DNA from: Halomonas smyrnensis AAD6
GTDB lineage: Bacteria > Pseudomonadota > Gammaproteobacteria > Pseudomonadales > Halomonadaceae
DNA length: 64,000 bases
Direction of reading: 5' to 3'
Assembly (NCBI RefSeq): GCF_000265245.1
Contig: NZ_AJKS02000008.1
Location: 62,001 to 126,000 of the forward strand
Under the pieces are notes generated by a model. It was not told the DNA's origin, ran no database searches, and saw only the letters and a program-made list of their open reading frames with translations. Position numbers and translations under genes: made by a program. Below, piece after piece: positions 42,581 to 52,509 of this stretch. Within the stretch, counting starts at the first letter, position 1, and the number at the start of each line of letters is the position of its first letter.

Positions 42581-45097
42581 TTACGCGGGTCTCAACTGGC
42601 CGCGCTCTTCGGTGACGATGATGTCCGGGTCGGGGCGCGCATCGTTGACGAAGCTGCGGAAGCGCTTGAGCTTCTCCGGATCGTTGATGGCGCCCGCCCA
42701 CTCGCACTCGTAGTTGTCGATCACGGTCTGCATCTGGGCCTCGAGCTCCTCGTTGATTCCCAGGCTGTCCTCGAGCACCACGGCCTTGAGGTAGTCGAGG
42801 CCGCCCTCCAGGTTCTCGCGCCACACCGAGGTGCGCTGCAGGCGGTCGGCGGTGCGCACGTAGAACATCAGCAGGCGGTCGATGATCGCGATCAGCTGCG
42901 CGTCGTCGAGGTCGGTGGCGAAGAGCTCGGCGTGGCGCGGGCGCATGCCGCCGTTGCCGCACACGTAGAGGTTCCAGCCGTGCTCGGTGGCGATCACGCC
43001 GATGTCCTTGCTCTGGGCCTCCGCGCATTCGCGGGTGCAGCCGGAGACCGCGAACTTGAGCTTGTGCGGCGAGCGCAGGCCCTTGTAGCGATGCTCGAGC
43101 CGGATCGCCATGCCCACGCTGTCGGCCACCCCGTAGCGGCACCAGGTGCTGCCGACGCAGGACTTCACGGTGCGCAGCGACTTGCCGTAGGCGTGGCCGG
43201 TCTCGAAGCCGGCCGCGATCAGCTCGCCCCAGATGTCGGGCAGGTCCTCCAGGCGGGCGCCGAACAGGTCGATGCGCTGGCCGCCGGTGACCTTGGTGTA
43301 AAGCCCGTATTCTTGCGCCACCTGGCCCAGCACCATCAGCTTGTCCGGGGTGATCTCGCCGCCCGGCACCCGCGGCACCACCGAGTAGGTGCCGTTCTTC
43401 TGCATGTTGGCCATGAAGGTGTCGTTGGTGTCCTGCAGCGGGATGTGCGCGGCGTCGGTGATCGGCTCGTTGAAGCAGGAGGCCAGGATCGAGGCCACCG
43501 CCGGCTTGCAGATATCGCAGCCCAGGCGATGGTCGTGGGAAGCGCCGTGCTTGTCGATCAGCTCGCCGAAGGTCCGGATGCCCTCGACCCGCACGATGTC
43601 GAACAGCTCCTGGCGGGTGTGGGCGAAGTGCTCGCAGATCGAGGTGTCGACCTCCACGCCGCGGGCCTCGAGCTCGTGATCGACCACGTTCTTGAGCAGC
43701 GCCGCGCAGCCGCCGCAGCCGGTGCTGGCCTTGGTCTCGGCCTTGACCGCGCCGAGGTCCATGGCGCCGGCGTCGAGGCTTTCGCAGATCGCGGCCTTGG
43801 TGACGTTGTGGCACGAGCAGATGGTGGCGTCGTCGGGCAGGGCGTCGGCGCCGAGCGTCGGCGCGCCCTCGGAGGACGGCACGATCAGCGCCGCCGGATC
43901 CTCCGGCAGCTCCAGGCCATTGCTGTAGTACTGCATCAGGGTGTCGTAGGCGTCGTTGTTGCCCACCAGCATGGCGCCGAGCAGCTTCCTGCCGTCGCCG
44001 GAGACCACCAGCTTGCGGTATTCCTGCTTGAGCTCGTCGAGGTAGCGGAAGGTCCGTGCGCCGGGGCTGCGGCTGCCGTGGGCGTCGCCGATGGCGCCCA
44101 CGTCCACGCCGAGCAGCTTGAGCTTGGTGCTCATGTCGGCGCCGTCGAAGGTCAGCTCGCCGCCCAGCAGGGTGTCGGCGGCGGCCTTGGCCATCTGGTA
44201 GCCGGGGGCCGCCAGGCCGAAGATGCTGTTCTGCCACAGCGCCACCTCGCCGACGGCGAGGATCGCCGGGTCGCTGGTCAGGCAGCGGTCGTCGATCACC
44301 ACGCCGCCGCGCTCGCCGATCTCCAGCGCGCAGTCGCGGGCCAGCTGGTCGCGGGGGCGGATGCCGGCGGAGAACACGATCAGGTCGGTCTCCAGCACCT
44401 TGTCGTCCTGGAACACCATGCGGTGGCGGCTGGCCTGGCCGTCCTCGATGTGCTGGGTGGCGCGGTCGGTGAGCACCTGCACGCCCAGCGCCTCGATCTT
44501 CTCGCGCAGCAGCTCGCCGCCCTCGGCGTCGACCTGCATCGGCATCAGCCGGGGGGCGAACTCGACCACGGCGGTGTCGAGATCCAGGCCGCGCAGGGCG
44601 TTGGCCGCCTCCAGGCCCAGCAGGCCGCCGCCGACCACCACGCCGGTGGTGGCGTCCGCGGCCGCCGTGCGGATGGCGTCGAGATCGTCCAGGGTGCGAT
44701 AGACCAGGCAGTGGTCGCGCTCGTGGCCGGGAATCGGCGGCACGAAGGGGAAGGAGCCGGTGGCCAGCACCAGCCGCGCATAGGGATAGCGGCCCCGCTC
44801 GGTGATCACCTCGCTGGCGTCGCGATCGATGGCGGTGACCTCCTCGGCGAGGCGCAGCTCGATGCCGTGCTCGGCGTAGAAGTCGGCGTCGCACAGGGCC
44901 AGGGACTGGGCGTCCCGGCCGGCGAAGTACTCGGACAGGTGAACGCGGTCGTAGGCGCGGTGGCGCTCCTCGCCGAACACCGTGATGCGGTAGTGCTCGG
45001 TGGCGCCGCGTTCGATCAGCTGTTCGACCAGATGATGGCCGACCATGCCGTTGCCGATGATGATCAGCGGGGGAGTTGCTTGGCTGGGCGTGTTCAT
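42581..45097 (-). CDS. nirB: Nitrite reductase large subunit NirB
   Basis: 838 residues. FAD (PLIIIGNGMVGHHLVEQL) and NAD (TGVVVGGGLLGLEAANAL) domains, two BFD-like [2Fe-2S] regions (CSCHNVTKAAICE with STGCGGCAALL; GCDICKPAVASIL) and the sirohaem/[4Fe-4S] half with VSGCTRECAEAQSKD and VCGNGGMRPRHAEL. Reduces nitrite to ammonium; needs sirohaem, whose synthesis the cobA downstream of nasA supports. The ATG overlaps the stop of the flavoprotein gene and follows AGGAGG. Confidence 0.95.
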   Translation of the reverse strand: MNTPSQATPPLIIIGNGMVGHHLVEQLIERGATEHYRITVFGEERHRAYDRVHLSEYFAGRDAQSLALCDADFYAEHGIELRLAEEVTAIDRDASEVITERGRYPYARLVLATGSFPFVPPIPGHERDHCLVYRTLDDLDAIRTAAADATTGVVVGGGLLGLEAANALRGLDLDTAVVEFAPRLMPMQVDAEGGELLREKIEALGVQVLTDRATQHIEDGQASRHRMVFQDDKVLETDLIVFSAGIRPRDQLARDCALEIGERGGVVIDDRCLTSDPAILAVGEVALWQNSIFGLAAPGYQMAKAAADTLLGGELTFDGADMSTKLKLLGVDVGAIGDAHGSRSPGARTFRYLDELKQEYRKLVVSGDGRKLLGAMLVGNNDAYDTLMQYYSNGLELPEDPAALIVPSSEGAPTLGADALPDDATICSCHNVTKAAICESLDAGAMDLGAVKAETKASTGCGGCAALLKNVVDHELEARGVEVDTSICEHFAHTRQELFDIVRVEGIRTFGELIDKHGASHDHRLGCDICKPAVASILASCFNEPITDAAHIPLQDTNDTFMANMQKNGTYSVVPRVPGGEITPDKLMVLGQVAQEYGLYTKVTGGQRIDLFGARLEDLPDIWGELIAAGFETGHAYGKSLRTVKSCVGSTWCRYGVADSVGMAIRLEHRYKGLRSPHKLKFAVSGCTRECAEAQSKDIGVIATEHGWNLYVCGNGGMRPRHAELFATDLDDAQLIAIIDRLLMFYVRTADRLQRTSVWRENLEGGLDYLKAVVLEDSLGINEELEAQMQTVIDNYECEWAGAINDPEKLKRFRSFVNDARPDPDIIVTEERGQLRPA

Positions 45098-46461
45098 GCG
45101 GCTTCCTCCTGCGGGGAGCGGTCCTGGGCGTGGGGCGTGGCGGGATTCGGTGCTTCGGCCTTCGTGGCGTCGAGCAGGGCCCTGGCATCGGCCGGGCCGA
45201 ACAGCAGCGCCTGACGGCAGGCGTCGAGATGGCGGCCGGCCAGCGCCTCGGCGAAGTACCAGGGGCCGGCGGCGGTATCGCCATAGAGCACGGCGCCCTC
45301 GAGGCGGCCGTCGCGCAGCAGCAGCCGGCGATAGTCGCCGTGTTCGGGGTCGTGGTAGGTCAGCACCTCGTGGTCGACGTCGGGCTCGATGGGGCCGAAG
45401 GCGTACAGCGAGATGCCGCTGACCTTGAGCTTGGTCGCGGTGGGCGCTTCCACGTAGCCCTCGACGTCCTCGCCGGCCAGCCGGGCGGCCAGCACCTCGA
45501 CCTGGCGCCAGATCGGCTCGACCAGGCCATAGGTGCGGCCCTCGAACTCGCAGCATTCGCCCAGGGCGTGGATGGCCGGGTCGCTGCTGGTCAGGCGGTC
45601 GTCGACGACGATGCCGCGGTGGACCTCGAGGCCGGCTCGGCGACCCAGTTCGACGCTGGGCGCGATGCCGATGGCCAGCACCACGCAGTCCGCGGGCAGC
45701 CGGCGGCCGTCGGCCAGGCGCACGGCGCAGACGCGGCCCCGGCCGTCGTCCTCCAGGCGTTCCAGGTCGGCGCCGGTGACGATCTCGAGCCCGCGGCCCT
45801 CGAGCTCGGCCTGGAGCAGGCCGGCGGCGGTGGCGTCGAGCTGGCGGTTCATCAGCCGCGAGGCGCGCTGGAGCACGCTCACCGACAGGCCGGCACGCGC
45901 TCTTTTGCGTAGTCCCTCGGCGGCCTCCAGGCCCAGCAGGCCGCCGCCGATCACCACCGCGCGGCCGCCGCGCTCGGCGGCGCGGGTCAGGGCGGCGGCG
46001 TCGTCCAGATCGCGGAAGGCGTGCACGCCGTCGAGTTCGAGGCCGTCGACCGGCGGCAGGGCGGGGGTGGAGCCGGTGGCCAGCACCAGGCGGTCGTAGG
46101 CGATCTCGCGGCCGCCGGCGGTGGTCAGGCGGCGGGCGGCGCGATCGATGCGCTCGACCCGTTCGCCGAGCACCAGCTCGACGCCGCGCTCGGCGTACCA
46201 GTCGGCGTCGCGCAGGGTCAGCGCCTCGCGTTCCATCTCGCCGGCCAGCAGCGGCGACAGCAGGATGCGGTTGTAGGCGGGGCAGGCCTCCGCGCCGATC
46301 AGGGTGATGCGGCGCGGCGCGCCCTCGCGCTGGACCAGCGCCTCGACCAGTCGCTGGCCGGCCATGCCGTTGCCGACGATCACCAGGTGATCGACGGGCG
46401 CCGCGGGCGATGGCATGGGGCCATCGGGCAAGGCGGTGGCTGTCGGGTCATCGGGACTCAT
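45094..46461 (-). CDS. FAD/NAD(P)H-dependent oxidoreductase, probable nitrate reductase electron donor
   Basis: 455 residues, resembling the flavoprotein half of NirB. FAD site VDHLVIVGNGMAGQRLVEAL, NAD(P)H site AVVIGGGLLGLEAAEGL, and a C-terminal region LKVSGISLYAFGPIEPD. Cysteine clusters are absent. In Nas systems such a protein (NasB/NasC type) passes electrons to the molybdopterin nitrate reductase; this is inferred from the operon. GGAGGG precedes the ATG. First structural gene after the leader hairpin at 46486-46531. Confidence 0.85.
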   Translation of the reverse strand: MSPDDPTATALPDGPMPSPAAPVDHLVIVGNGMAGQRLVEALVQREGAPRRITLIGAEACPAYNRILLSPLLAGEMEREALTLRDADWYAERGVELVLGERVERIDRAARRLTTAGGREIAYDRLVLATGSTPALPPVDGLELDGVHAFRDLDDAAALTRAAERGGRAVVIGGGLLGLEAAEGLRKRARAGLSVSVLQRASRLMNRQLDATAAGLLQAELEGRGLEIVTGADLERLEDDGRGRVCAVRLADGRRLPADCVVLAIGIAPSVELGRRAGLEVHRGIVVDDRLTSSDPAIHALGECCEFEGRTYGLVEPIWRQVEVLAARLAGEDVEGYVEAPTATKLKVSGISLYAFGPIEPDVDHEVLTYHDPEHGDYRRLLLRDGRLEGAVLYGDTAAGPWYFAEALAGRHLDACRQALLFGPADARALLDATKAEAPNPATPHAQDRSPQEEAA

Positions 46462-46485
46462 CTCGGATTCCCTCCATAAACGCAG

Positions 46486-46531
46486 AAGACGCCTCGACGC
46501 TCCCCGGCATTGGGGAGCGTGGAGACGTCTT
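46486..46531 (-). promoter_or_regulatory. Leader hairpin, probable NasT (ANTAR) target/attenuator
   Basis: A 20-base arm pair (18 matches) closes a hexaloop that reads AATGCC on the minus strand: A at position 1 and G at position 4, the requirement for ANTAR-protein binding. It lies 25 bases before the flavoprotein start and has a GCGTTTATGG tail. NasT is encoded just upstream. Confidence 0.65.
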
Positions 46532-46702
46532 CGTCTGGACTTCGAGGTGCGATCGCCGTTGACCGCCGAAGGGCCGGGCCCTCCGTTCTGGCCTGTTCCT
46601 ATCAAGGTTCGGGCCAGGACAGGGTGAAAGTCAGAAAACTCAGAGAGTTAAATAATCATCGCCGGGCGATGACCGCCGCCGGGGCGGCCCCTGACGGCGC
46701 CG

Positions 46703-47734
46703 TCATGCACGCTCCTGGTGCGTCGCGGCATCGAAATGCACGGGGCTGTAGCAGGCCTCGACCACGCCGCGCCGGAGGGGGACATCGAGCTGGCGGGACA
46801 GGTGGTCCACGACCCTTGCCATCTCGCCGACCTCCGGGCGCAGCCCGGTGAGGCGCTGTGCCACCGGCGGCTCGCCCAGCGGCAGCGTCGGCAGATGCTC
46901 CAGGGCGCGATCCAGATAGGGCGGCAGGGCCAGCCAGTCCCGGGCCTGGCGACGGTGCTCGGGCGCCTCGGCCAGCCAGTCGGCGGCGGCGACCAGGGCG
47001 CGGATCATGGCCGCGAGGGTGGCGGGGTGGCGCCCGGCCCAGTCGCGGGTCACGCCGAGCATCTTCTCGGGATGGTCGGGCCACAGCTGGGCGCCGGTGG
47101 CGACGACATGCCCGCCGCCGCGCTGGGCGGCCTGGCTGCCCCAGGGCTCGCCGACGCAGAAGCCGTCGATGCGCCCCTGCTCGAGGGCCTCGACCATGCG
47201 CGACGGCGGCAGGGCGACCAGCTCGACGTCGCGATCGGGGTCGAGGCCGCCCAGGGTCAGCCAGTCGCGCAGCTGGTAGTGGTGGCCGGAGAAGGGGTGG
47301 ACCATGGCCAGCCGCGGACGTGGCGCGCCGCGCCGGCGCAGCCGCTCGGCGAAGTCGCGGGCGTTGACGGCCGGGTCCCGGCCGCCGGGCGAGCCGTCGA
47401 GGGGCGTGGCCATGCCTTCCGCCCAGTAGGACGACAGCACCAGGGTATTGCCGTTGCGGCCGAGCACCAGCGGCGCCAGGACGTCGCAGGGCGGCCCGGA
47501 GGCGCCGAGGCTCATGGCCAGCGGCAGCGGGGCCAGCAGCTGGGCGCCGTCGAGCATGCCGGCGGCCAGCTTGTCGCGCAGGGTCGACCAGGCGCTCTCC
47601 CGCGACAGCGTGACGTCGAGCCCCTCGGCGGCGAAGAAGCCGCCTTCCCGGGCGACGATCGGCAGGGCGGCGTCCAGCAGCGGGACGATGCCCAGGGTCA
47701 GTCGGGGACGCTCGGGGGCATGGGGCATGCTCAT
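46703..47734 (-). CDS. nasS: Nitrate sensor NasS (NrtA/CmpA family)
   Basis: 343 residues, NrtA-type binding protein without signal peptide, so cytoplasmic: TLGIVPLLDAALPIVAREGG, VHPFSGHHYQLRDWL, GRIDGFCVGEPWGSQAA. NasS sequesters NasT without nitrate and releases it when nitrate binds. The ATG overlaps the nasT stop (ATGA) and has AAAGG upstream. The pairing with nasT makes a sensor role more likely than transport. Confidence 0.9.
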   Translation of the reverse strand: MSMPHAPERPRLTLGIVPLLDAALPIVAREGGFFAAEGLDVTLSRESAWSTLRDKLAAGMLDGAQLLAPLPLAMSLGASGPPCDVLAPLVLGRNGNTLVLSSYWAEGMATPLDGSPGGRDPAVNARDFAERLRRRGAPRPRLAMVHPFSGHHYQLRDWLTLGGLDPDRDVELVALPPSRMVEALEQGRIDGFCVGEPWGSQAAQRGGGHVVATGAQLWPDHPEKMLGVTRDWAGRHPATLAAMIRALVAAADWLAEAPEHRRQARDWLALPPYLDRALEHLPTLPLGEPPVAQRLTGLRPEVGEMARVVDHLSRQLDVPLRRGVVEACYSPVHFDAATHQERA

Positions 47735-48324
47735 AGGCCTTTCTCCAGTCCTTCGAGGATATCGATCACGTTGCCGGCCACCTCGCCGATGCGCTGGCCG
47801 CGGTCCATGGCCAGCTTGCGCAGCGTCTGGTAGGCCTGGGGCTCGTCGCAGTCCTGGTGCTTCATCAGCATGCCCTTGGCCTTCTCGATGCGCTTGCGGT
47901 CGGCGAGCTGGGTGCGGGTGCGGTCGAGCTCCTGGCGCATCGACTGGAAGGCGTCGAAGCGGGCCACGGCGACCTCGAGGATCGCCCGGACCCGGGTAGG
48001 CACCAGGCCGTCGACCACGTAGGCGCTGACGCCGGCCTTGAGGGCGGCCTGCATGGAGTCGGGGTCGTGCTGGTCGGCGAAGAACACCACCGGCCGCGGG
48101 TTCTCCCGGTGCAGCTGCGACATGCTGTCGAGGGTGTCGCGGTCGGGGGATTCCATGTCGATGATGACCACGTCGGGCGCGTGGCGCTCGACCATGTCGT
48201 TGAGGCTGGCCGGGCTCTGCAGGTGGCAGATCACTTCGTGCCCCTCCTGGCCGAGGGCCTCCTCGACCATGGCGGCGCGCACGCTCTCGTCGTCGACCAG
48301 CAGGATTCGCAAGGGCTGGGGCAT
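47731..48324 (-). CDS. nasT: ANTAR antiterminator NasT
   Basis: 197 residues: a pseudo-receiver (RILLVDDESVRAAMVEEAL) and a C-terminal ANTAR domain (RIEKAKGMLMKHQDCDEPQA, YQTLRKLAMDRGQRIGEVA). Binds leader RNA hairpins of nitrate genes and prevents termination. Upstream of nasS, divergent from nasA. Confidence 0.95.
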   Translation of the reverse strand: MPQPLRILLVDDESVRAAMVEEALGQEGHEVICHLQSPASLNDMVERHAPDVVIIDMESPDRDTLDSMSQLHRENPRPVVFFADQHDPDSMQAALKAGVSAYVVDGLVPTRVRAILEVAVARFDAFQSMRQELDRTRTQLADRKRIEKAKGMLMKHQDCDEPQAYQTLRKLAMDRGQRIGEVAGNVIDILEGLEKGL

Positions 48325-48676
48325 GGCATAGGGCTCGTGATGGGGAAACGGTCAGGCCCAGTTCATGCAAGAGCCATTCCAGCCGCATCGGCGCCGAGCG
48401 ACGGTGGTGCATCGGTCGCCGACGCCGTCCTTTTGCACCACGAAGAGGCGGAGCGGGGCGGAAAATGCCGCCGGCTGGTGCAGGCGAGATCGCCGAGACG
48501 GCCGAGATGGCTTGAGTGCCGACGCTTTCCTTCCGCCTGGCATGCCGTTTGCTTTTCTCATGGAAAGACATTCCCGAGTCGCCACGGCGGCGACTCACGG
48601 CAACGACGCCCACCCCCGTGCCACCCGGCATGGCGGTGGGCGTCGTCGTGTCGGGACCATGATCGAGGAGAGCAGC
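48325..48676 (+). promoter_or_regulatory. nasT-nasA divergent intergenic region with two nasA leader hairpins
   Basis: Gene-free. Two strong hairpins precede nasA: GAGTCGCC-ACGGC-GGCGACTC (48576-48596) and a 12-base outer stem ACGACGCCCACC/GGTGGGCGTCGT (48603-48646) enclosing an inner stem. The second could attenuate nasA transcription. Neither shows an exact A1/G4 hexaloop, so NasT control here is less sure. Confidence 0.45.
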
Positions 48677-51479
48677 ATGCAACAGGCGCGCACCACCTGC
48701 CCCTACTGCGGCGTCGGCTGCGGCGTGACGGCCGACATCGAGGACGGGCGCATCACCGGCGTGGAGGGCGACGGCGACCACCCGGCCAACTACGGGCGGC
48801 TGTGCGTCAAGGGCTCGGCGCTGGCCGAGACCCTGGGCGATCACGGCCGCCTGACCCGGCCCCGGGTCGACGGCGTCGAGGTCGACTGGGACACCGCCCT
48901 CGAGGCGGTGGCCGGCCGCCTCCAGGCCACCCGCGAGCGCGCCGGCGATCACGCCGTGGCGGCCTACCTGTCCGGCCAGCTGCTGACCGAGGACTATTAC
49001 GTCGCCAACAAGCTGTTCAAGGGCTTTCTCGGCACGCCGCACCTGGATACCAACTCGCGGCTGTGCATGGCCTCGGCGGTGGCCGCCTACAAGCGCTCGT
49101 TGGGCGCCGACGCCGTGCCGTGCTGCTACGAGGACCTGGAGGAGGCCGAGCTGCTGGTGCTGGTGGGGTCCAACCTGGCCTGGAACCATCCGGTGCTCTA
49201 TCAGCGCCTGCGCACCGCCAAGAGTCGCAATCCGCTGATGCGAGTGGTGGTGATCGACCCGCGGGTCACCGACAGCTGCGAGATCGCCGATTTGTACCTG
49301 GGGCTCAGGCCCGGCAGCGACGCCCGGCTGTTCACCGGCCTGCTGGCCTGGATGGCCGACAAGGGCCGGCTCGACGACGTCTATCTGGGCAAGCATACCG
49401 ACGGGCTCGACGCGGCCCTGGCCGCGGCCCGCGAGGACGACGTGTCCATCGCGGCCATCGCCGCCGACTGCGACGTCGACGCCGAGCGGCTGGAGACCTT
49501 CTTCTACTGGTTCGCCAGCCAGCTGCACGTGGTGACCCTCTACTCCCAGGGCATCAACCAGTCGTCCAGCGGCACCGACAAGTGCCAGGCGATCATCAAC
49601 TGCCACCTGGCCGGCGGCAAGATCGGCCTGCCCGGCGCCGGGCCGTTCTCGATCACCGGCCAGCCCAACGCCATGGGCGGCCGCGAGGTGGGCGGGCTGG
49701 CCAACCAGCTCGCCGCCCACATGGACTACGACTCCCCCGGCGCGCGCGACCGCGTGACGCGCTTCTGGGCCACCGACCACCTGACGCCGACCCTGCCCGA
49801 GGCGCCCGGGCACAAGGCGGTGGCGCTGTTCGAGGCCATCGAGCGCGGCGAGATCCAGGCGCTGTGGGTGATGGCCACCAATCCCGCGGTCAGCCTGCCC
49901 GACGCCAATCGGGTGCGGGCGGCGCTCGAGACGTGCCCGCTGGTGATCGTCTCCGAATGCATGGCCGACACCGACCTGCTGCCCTACGCCGATATCGTGC
50001 TGCCGGCCTCGTCGTGGTCGGAGAAGGACGGCACCGTGACCAACTCCGAGCGTCGGATCTCGCGCCAGCGCGGGATGCTGCCGCCGCCGGGCGAGGCGCG
50101 CCACGACTGGTGGATCGTGTGCGAGGCGGCGCGCCGGCTGGGTTTCGGCGAGGCCTTCGACTACGGCCATCCCGGCGAGATCTTCGCCGAGCACGCCCGG
50201 CTCTCCGGCTTCGAGAACGCCCCCGGGCAGCCGGGCCACGAGGCGCGGCCGTTCGACATCTCGGCGCTGGCGGGGCTCGAACGCGCCGGCTACGACGCCC
50301 TGGCGCCGATCCAGTGGCCGGTGACCGCCGAGGCCCCCCGCGGCACCGCGCGGCTGTTCGAGGACGGTCGCTTCGCCACCGCGGACGGCCGGGCCCGGCT
50401 GCTGCCGGTGCGTCCGCGCGGCCCCGAACAGGCGCTCAGTGCCGCGCGTCCGCTGCGCCTCAACACCGGCCGGGTGCGCGACCCAGTGGCACACCCATGA
50501 CCCGCACCGCCCGGGCGCCGCGGCTGATCGAATCACCGCGCCGAGCCCTTCATCCGAGATCACCCCCGAGGACGCCGCCGCCTTCGGCGTCGGCGACCAG
50601 CAGCTGGCGCGGCTGACCGGCGCCGGCGGCGAGTACCGCGCCCGGGTGCGGCTGACCAAGGGCCAGCGCCGCGGCGAGGCCTTCGTGCCGATGCACTGGA
50701 CCGACCGCTTCACCGGCGCGGCGCGCACCGGCGGCCTGCTCGCCGCCCATCTCGACCCGATCTCCGGCCAGCCCGAAGCCAAGCACGGCGCGGTGAGCCT
50801 GGCGCCGCTGGCGGTGGGCTGGGAGGCGACCCTGCTGATCGCCCCGGGCGAAGCCGGCGACTTCGCCGGCCGCGACGACGGCGCCTACTGGGCGCGCATC
50901 CCGCTGGCCCACTGCCAGCGCTGGCAGCTCGCCGGCGGCGAGACGGACGATTCGCCGCGCGACTGGCTGGCCTGGGCGCGGCAGTGGCTGCCCACGGCGC
51001 CGAGCCTGTGGAGCGACGACCCGGCCGGCGGTCGGCTGCGCGCCGCGGGGCTCGAGAACGGCCGGCTGCGCTGGTGGCTGATGGTGGCGCCGCCCGCCGA
51101 GCTGCCGGGGCTTTCCTGGCTCGATGCGCGCTTCGCCGAGGCGACGCTCGAGGGCGACGTGCGTCGCCGGCTGCTGGCCGGCTGCGACGCCGGCGAGGCC
51201 GATGCCGGCCCGCTGGTGTGCAGCTGCCATCAGGTGGGCCAGACGACCATCGTCGAGGCCATCCGCGCCGGCGACGCCAGCGTCGAGGCGCTGGGCGCAC
51301 GGCTCGCCTGCGGCACCCAGTGCGGCAGCTGCATTCCCGAGCTCAAGTCGCTGGTCGAGGAGCATGCTCCGGACACCGTCGACGCCGGCGCCGATGCCCA
51401 GGCGCTCGATTCCACGACACAAGAGGAGAGTGGCCATGCGCGCTCCGAGCAAGCCAAGATCCCCGTTCGCGTCGCCTGA
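48677..51479 (+). pseudogene. nasA: Assimilatory nitrate reductase catalytic subunit NasA, frame disrupted
   Basis: Molybdopterin nitrate reductase with [4Fe-4S] CPYCGVGCG at the N-terminus, MGD-binding blocks (GQLLTEDYYVANKLFKGF, YSQGINQSSSGTDKCQAIIN, GPFSITGQPNAMGGREVGGL) and a C-terminal BFD-like [2Fe-2S] region (VCSCHQVGQTTIVEAI, LACGTQCGSCIPELKSLVEE). The frame is open to 50500, then continues in another frame. Removing single bases at about 50483, 50496, 50533 and 50555 restores an uninterrupted conserved stretch (RVRDQWHTMTRTARAP, then LIEHRAEPFIEITPEDAA) and a protein of about 932 residues. Either a pseudogene or sequencing error. The ATG at 48677 has GAGGAG six bases upstream. Confidence 0.85.
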
Positions 51480-52380
51480 TGCCCTGCGCCGCGGTTTCTC
51501 TGCCTTGGCCCGGCTGGGCTCGGCCAGGCTGGGCCTGTCGCCGCGAGGGAGGGCCGGTCGCGTCGGCGAAGCGGACGATGACGCCGCGCGGGTCTCGCGG
51601 CGCGGCGAGTGTCGCCCCGGGCGGGTCCATCTGGTCGGCGCCGGCAGCGGCGACGTCGAGCTGCTGACGCTGAAGGCCGCGCGGCTGCTGGCCCAGGCCG
51701 ATGCCGTGGTCTATGACCGGCTGGTCGGCGAGGAGGTGCTGGCGCTGATCCCCGCCGGCCGCGAGCGCTACTACGTCGGCAAGGCCAGCGGCCACCACAG
51801 CGTGTCCCAGGACGAGATCGGCGCGCTGCTGGTGACGCTGGCGAGGCAGGGCAAGTCGGTGGTGCGTCTCAAGGGCGGCGACCCCGGCGTGTTCGGCCGC
51901 ATGGGCGAGGAGCTCGCGGCCCTGGCCGAGGCCGACGTCCCGGCGGAGATCGTGCCCGGCATCACCGCCGCCTCGGCGGCCTGCGCCTCGATGGGCATTC
52001 CGCTCACCGACCGCGCCCACGCCCAGCAGCTGCGCTTCGTCACCGCGCAGCTGTGCCGCGAGGGCGGCGCGCCGGATTGGCAGGCGCTGGCCCGCCGCGA
52101 CGAGACCCTGGTGTTCTACATGGGGCTGGCCAAGGTCGAGGCGATCTGTGCCGGGCTTCGTGGCGCCGGTCTGCCCGACGACTGGCCGATCATGCTGGTG
52201 GCCAACGCCAGCCTGCCCGAGCAGGCCGCCTTGACCGGCACCCTGGCGGACATGCCGGCGCGCCTCGCCGAGACGCCGCTGCCGTCGCCGTGCCTGATCG
52301 TGGTGGGCAGCGTGGTGCGCATGGTCGAGGCGACGCCGGCCGGGGCCGTGACGGCAAGACCCGAGGCGTTCGTCTCCTAG
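51436..52380 (+). CDS. cobA: Uroporphyrinogen-III C-methyltransferase
   Basis: 314 residues. SAM-dependent tetrapyrrole methylase: HLVGAGSGDVELLTLKAARL, VYDRLVGEEVLALIP, VVRLKGGDPGVFGRMGEELA, EIVPGITAASAACASMGIPL, VFYMGLAKVEAI. Makes precorrin-2, the sirohaem precursor needed by NirB. A basic N-terminal extension of about 55 residues precedes the domain. It overlaps the end of nasA by 44 bases and is coupled to it; GAGGAG lies upstream. Confidence 0.92.
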   Translation: MRAPSKPRSPFASPDALRRGFSALARLGSARLGLSPRGRAGRVGEADDDAARVSRRGECRPGRVHLVGAGSGDVELLTLKAARLLAQADAVVYDRLVGEEVLALIPAGRERYYVGKASGHHSVSQDEIGALLVTLARQGKSVVRLKGGDPGVFGRMGEELAALAEADVPAEIVPGITAASAACASMGIPLTDRAHAQQLRFVTAQLCREGGAPDWQALARRDETLVFYMGLAKVEAICAGLRGAGLPDDWPIMLVANASLPEQAALTGTLADMPARLAETPLPSPCLIVVGSVVRMVEATPAGAVTARPEAFVS

Positions 52381-52388
52381 ATCACGGT

Positions 52389-52406
52389 GCGTCATCTTAC
52401 TGTCAC
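52389..52406 (+). promoter_or_regulatory. Pho box upstream of phoX
   Basis: GCGTCAT CTTA CTGTCAC has two PhoB half-sites 11 bases apart (consensus CTGTCAT-N4-CTGTCAT), about 105 bases before phoX; a further CGTCACG follows. Confidence 0.6.
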
Positions 52407-52509
52407 CCTCGTCACGCATGCTCCCCTGGCTGACTGATGCCGGCAGCGGCGCCCGGGAAGGCGCCGACATGCCGGCCGCATAACGACGTCTGACCGTGAG
52501 GAGACCAGG

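Noticed and set aside
50439..51479. Separate gene for the C-terminal part of NasA
   Set aside because: The two frames join into one conserved protein once four single bases are removed; the apparent N-terminus of the second part is out-of-frame sequence. A programmed frameshift is also unlikely, as four events would be needed.
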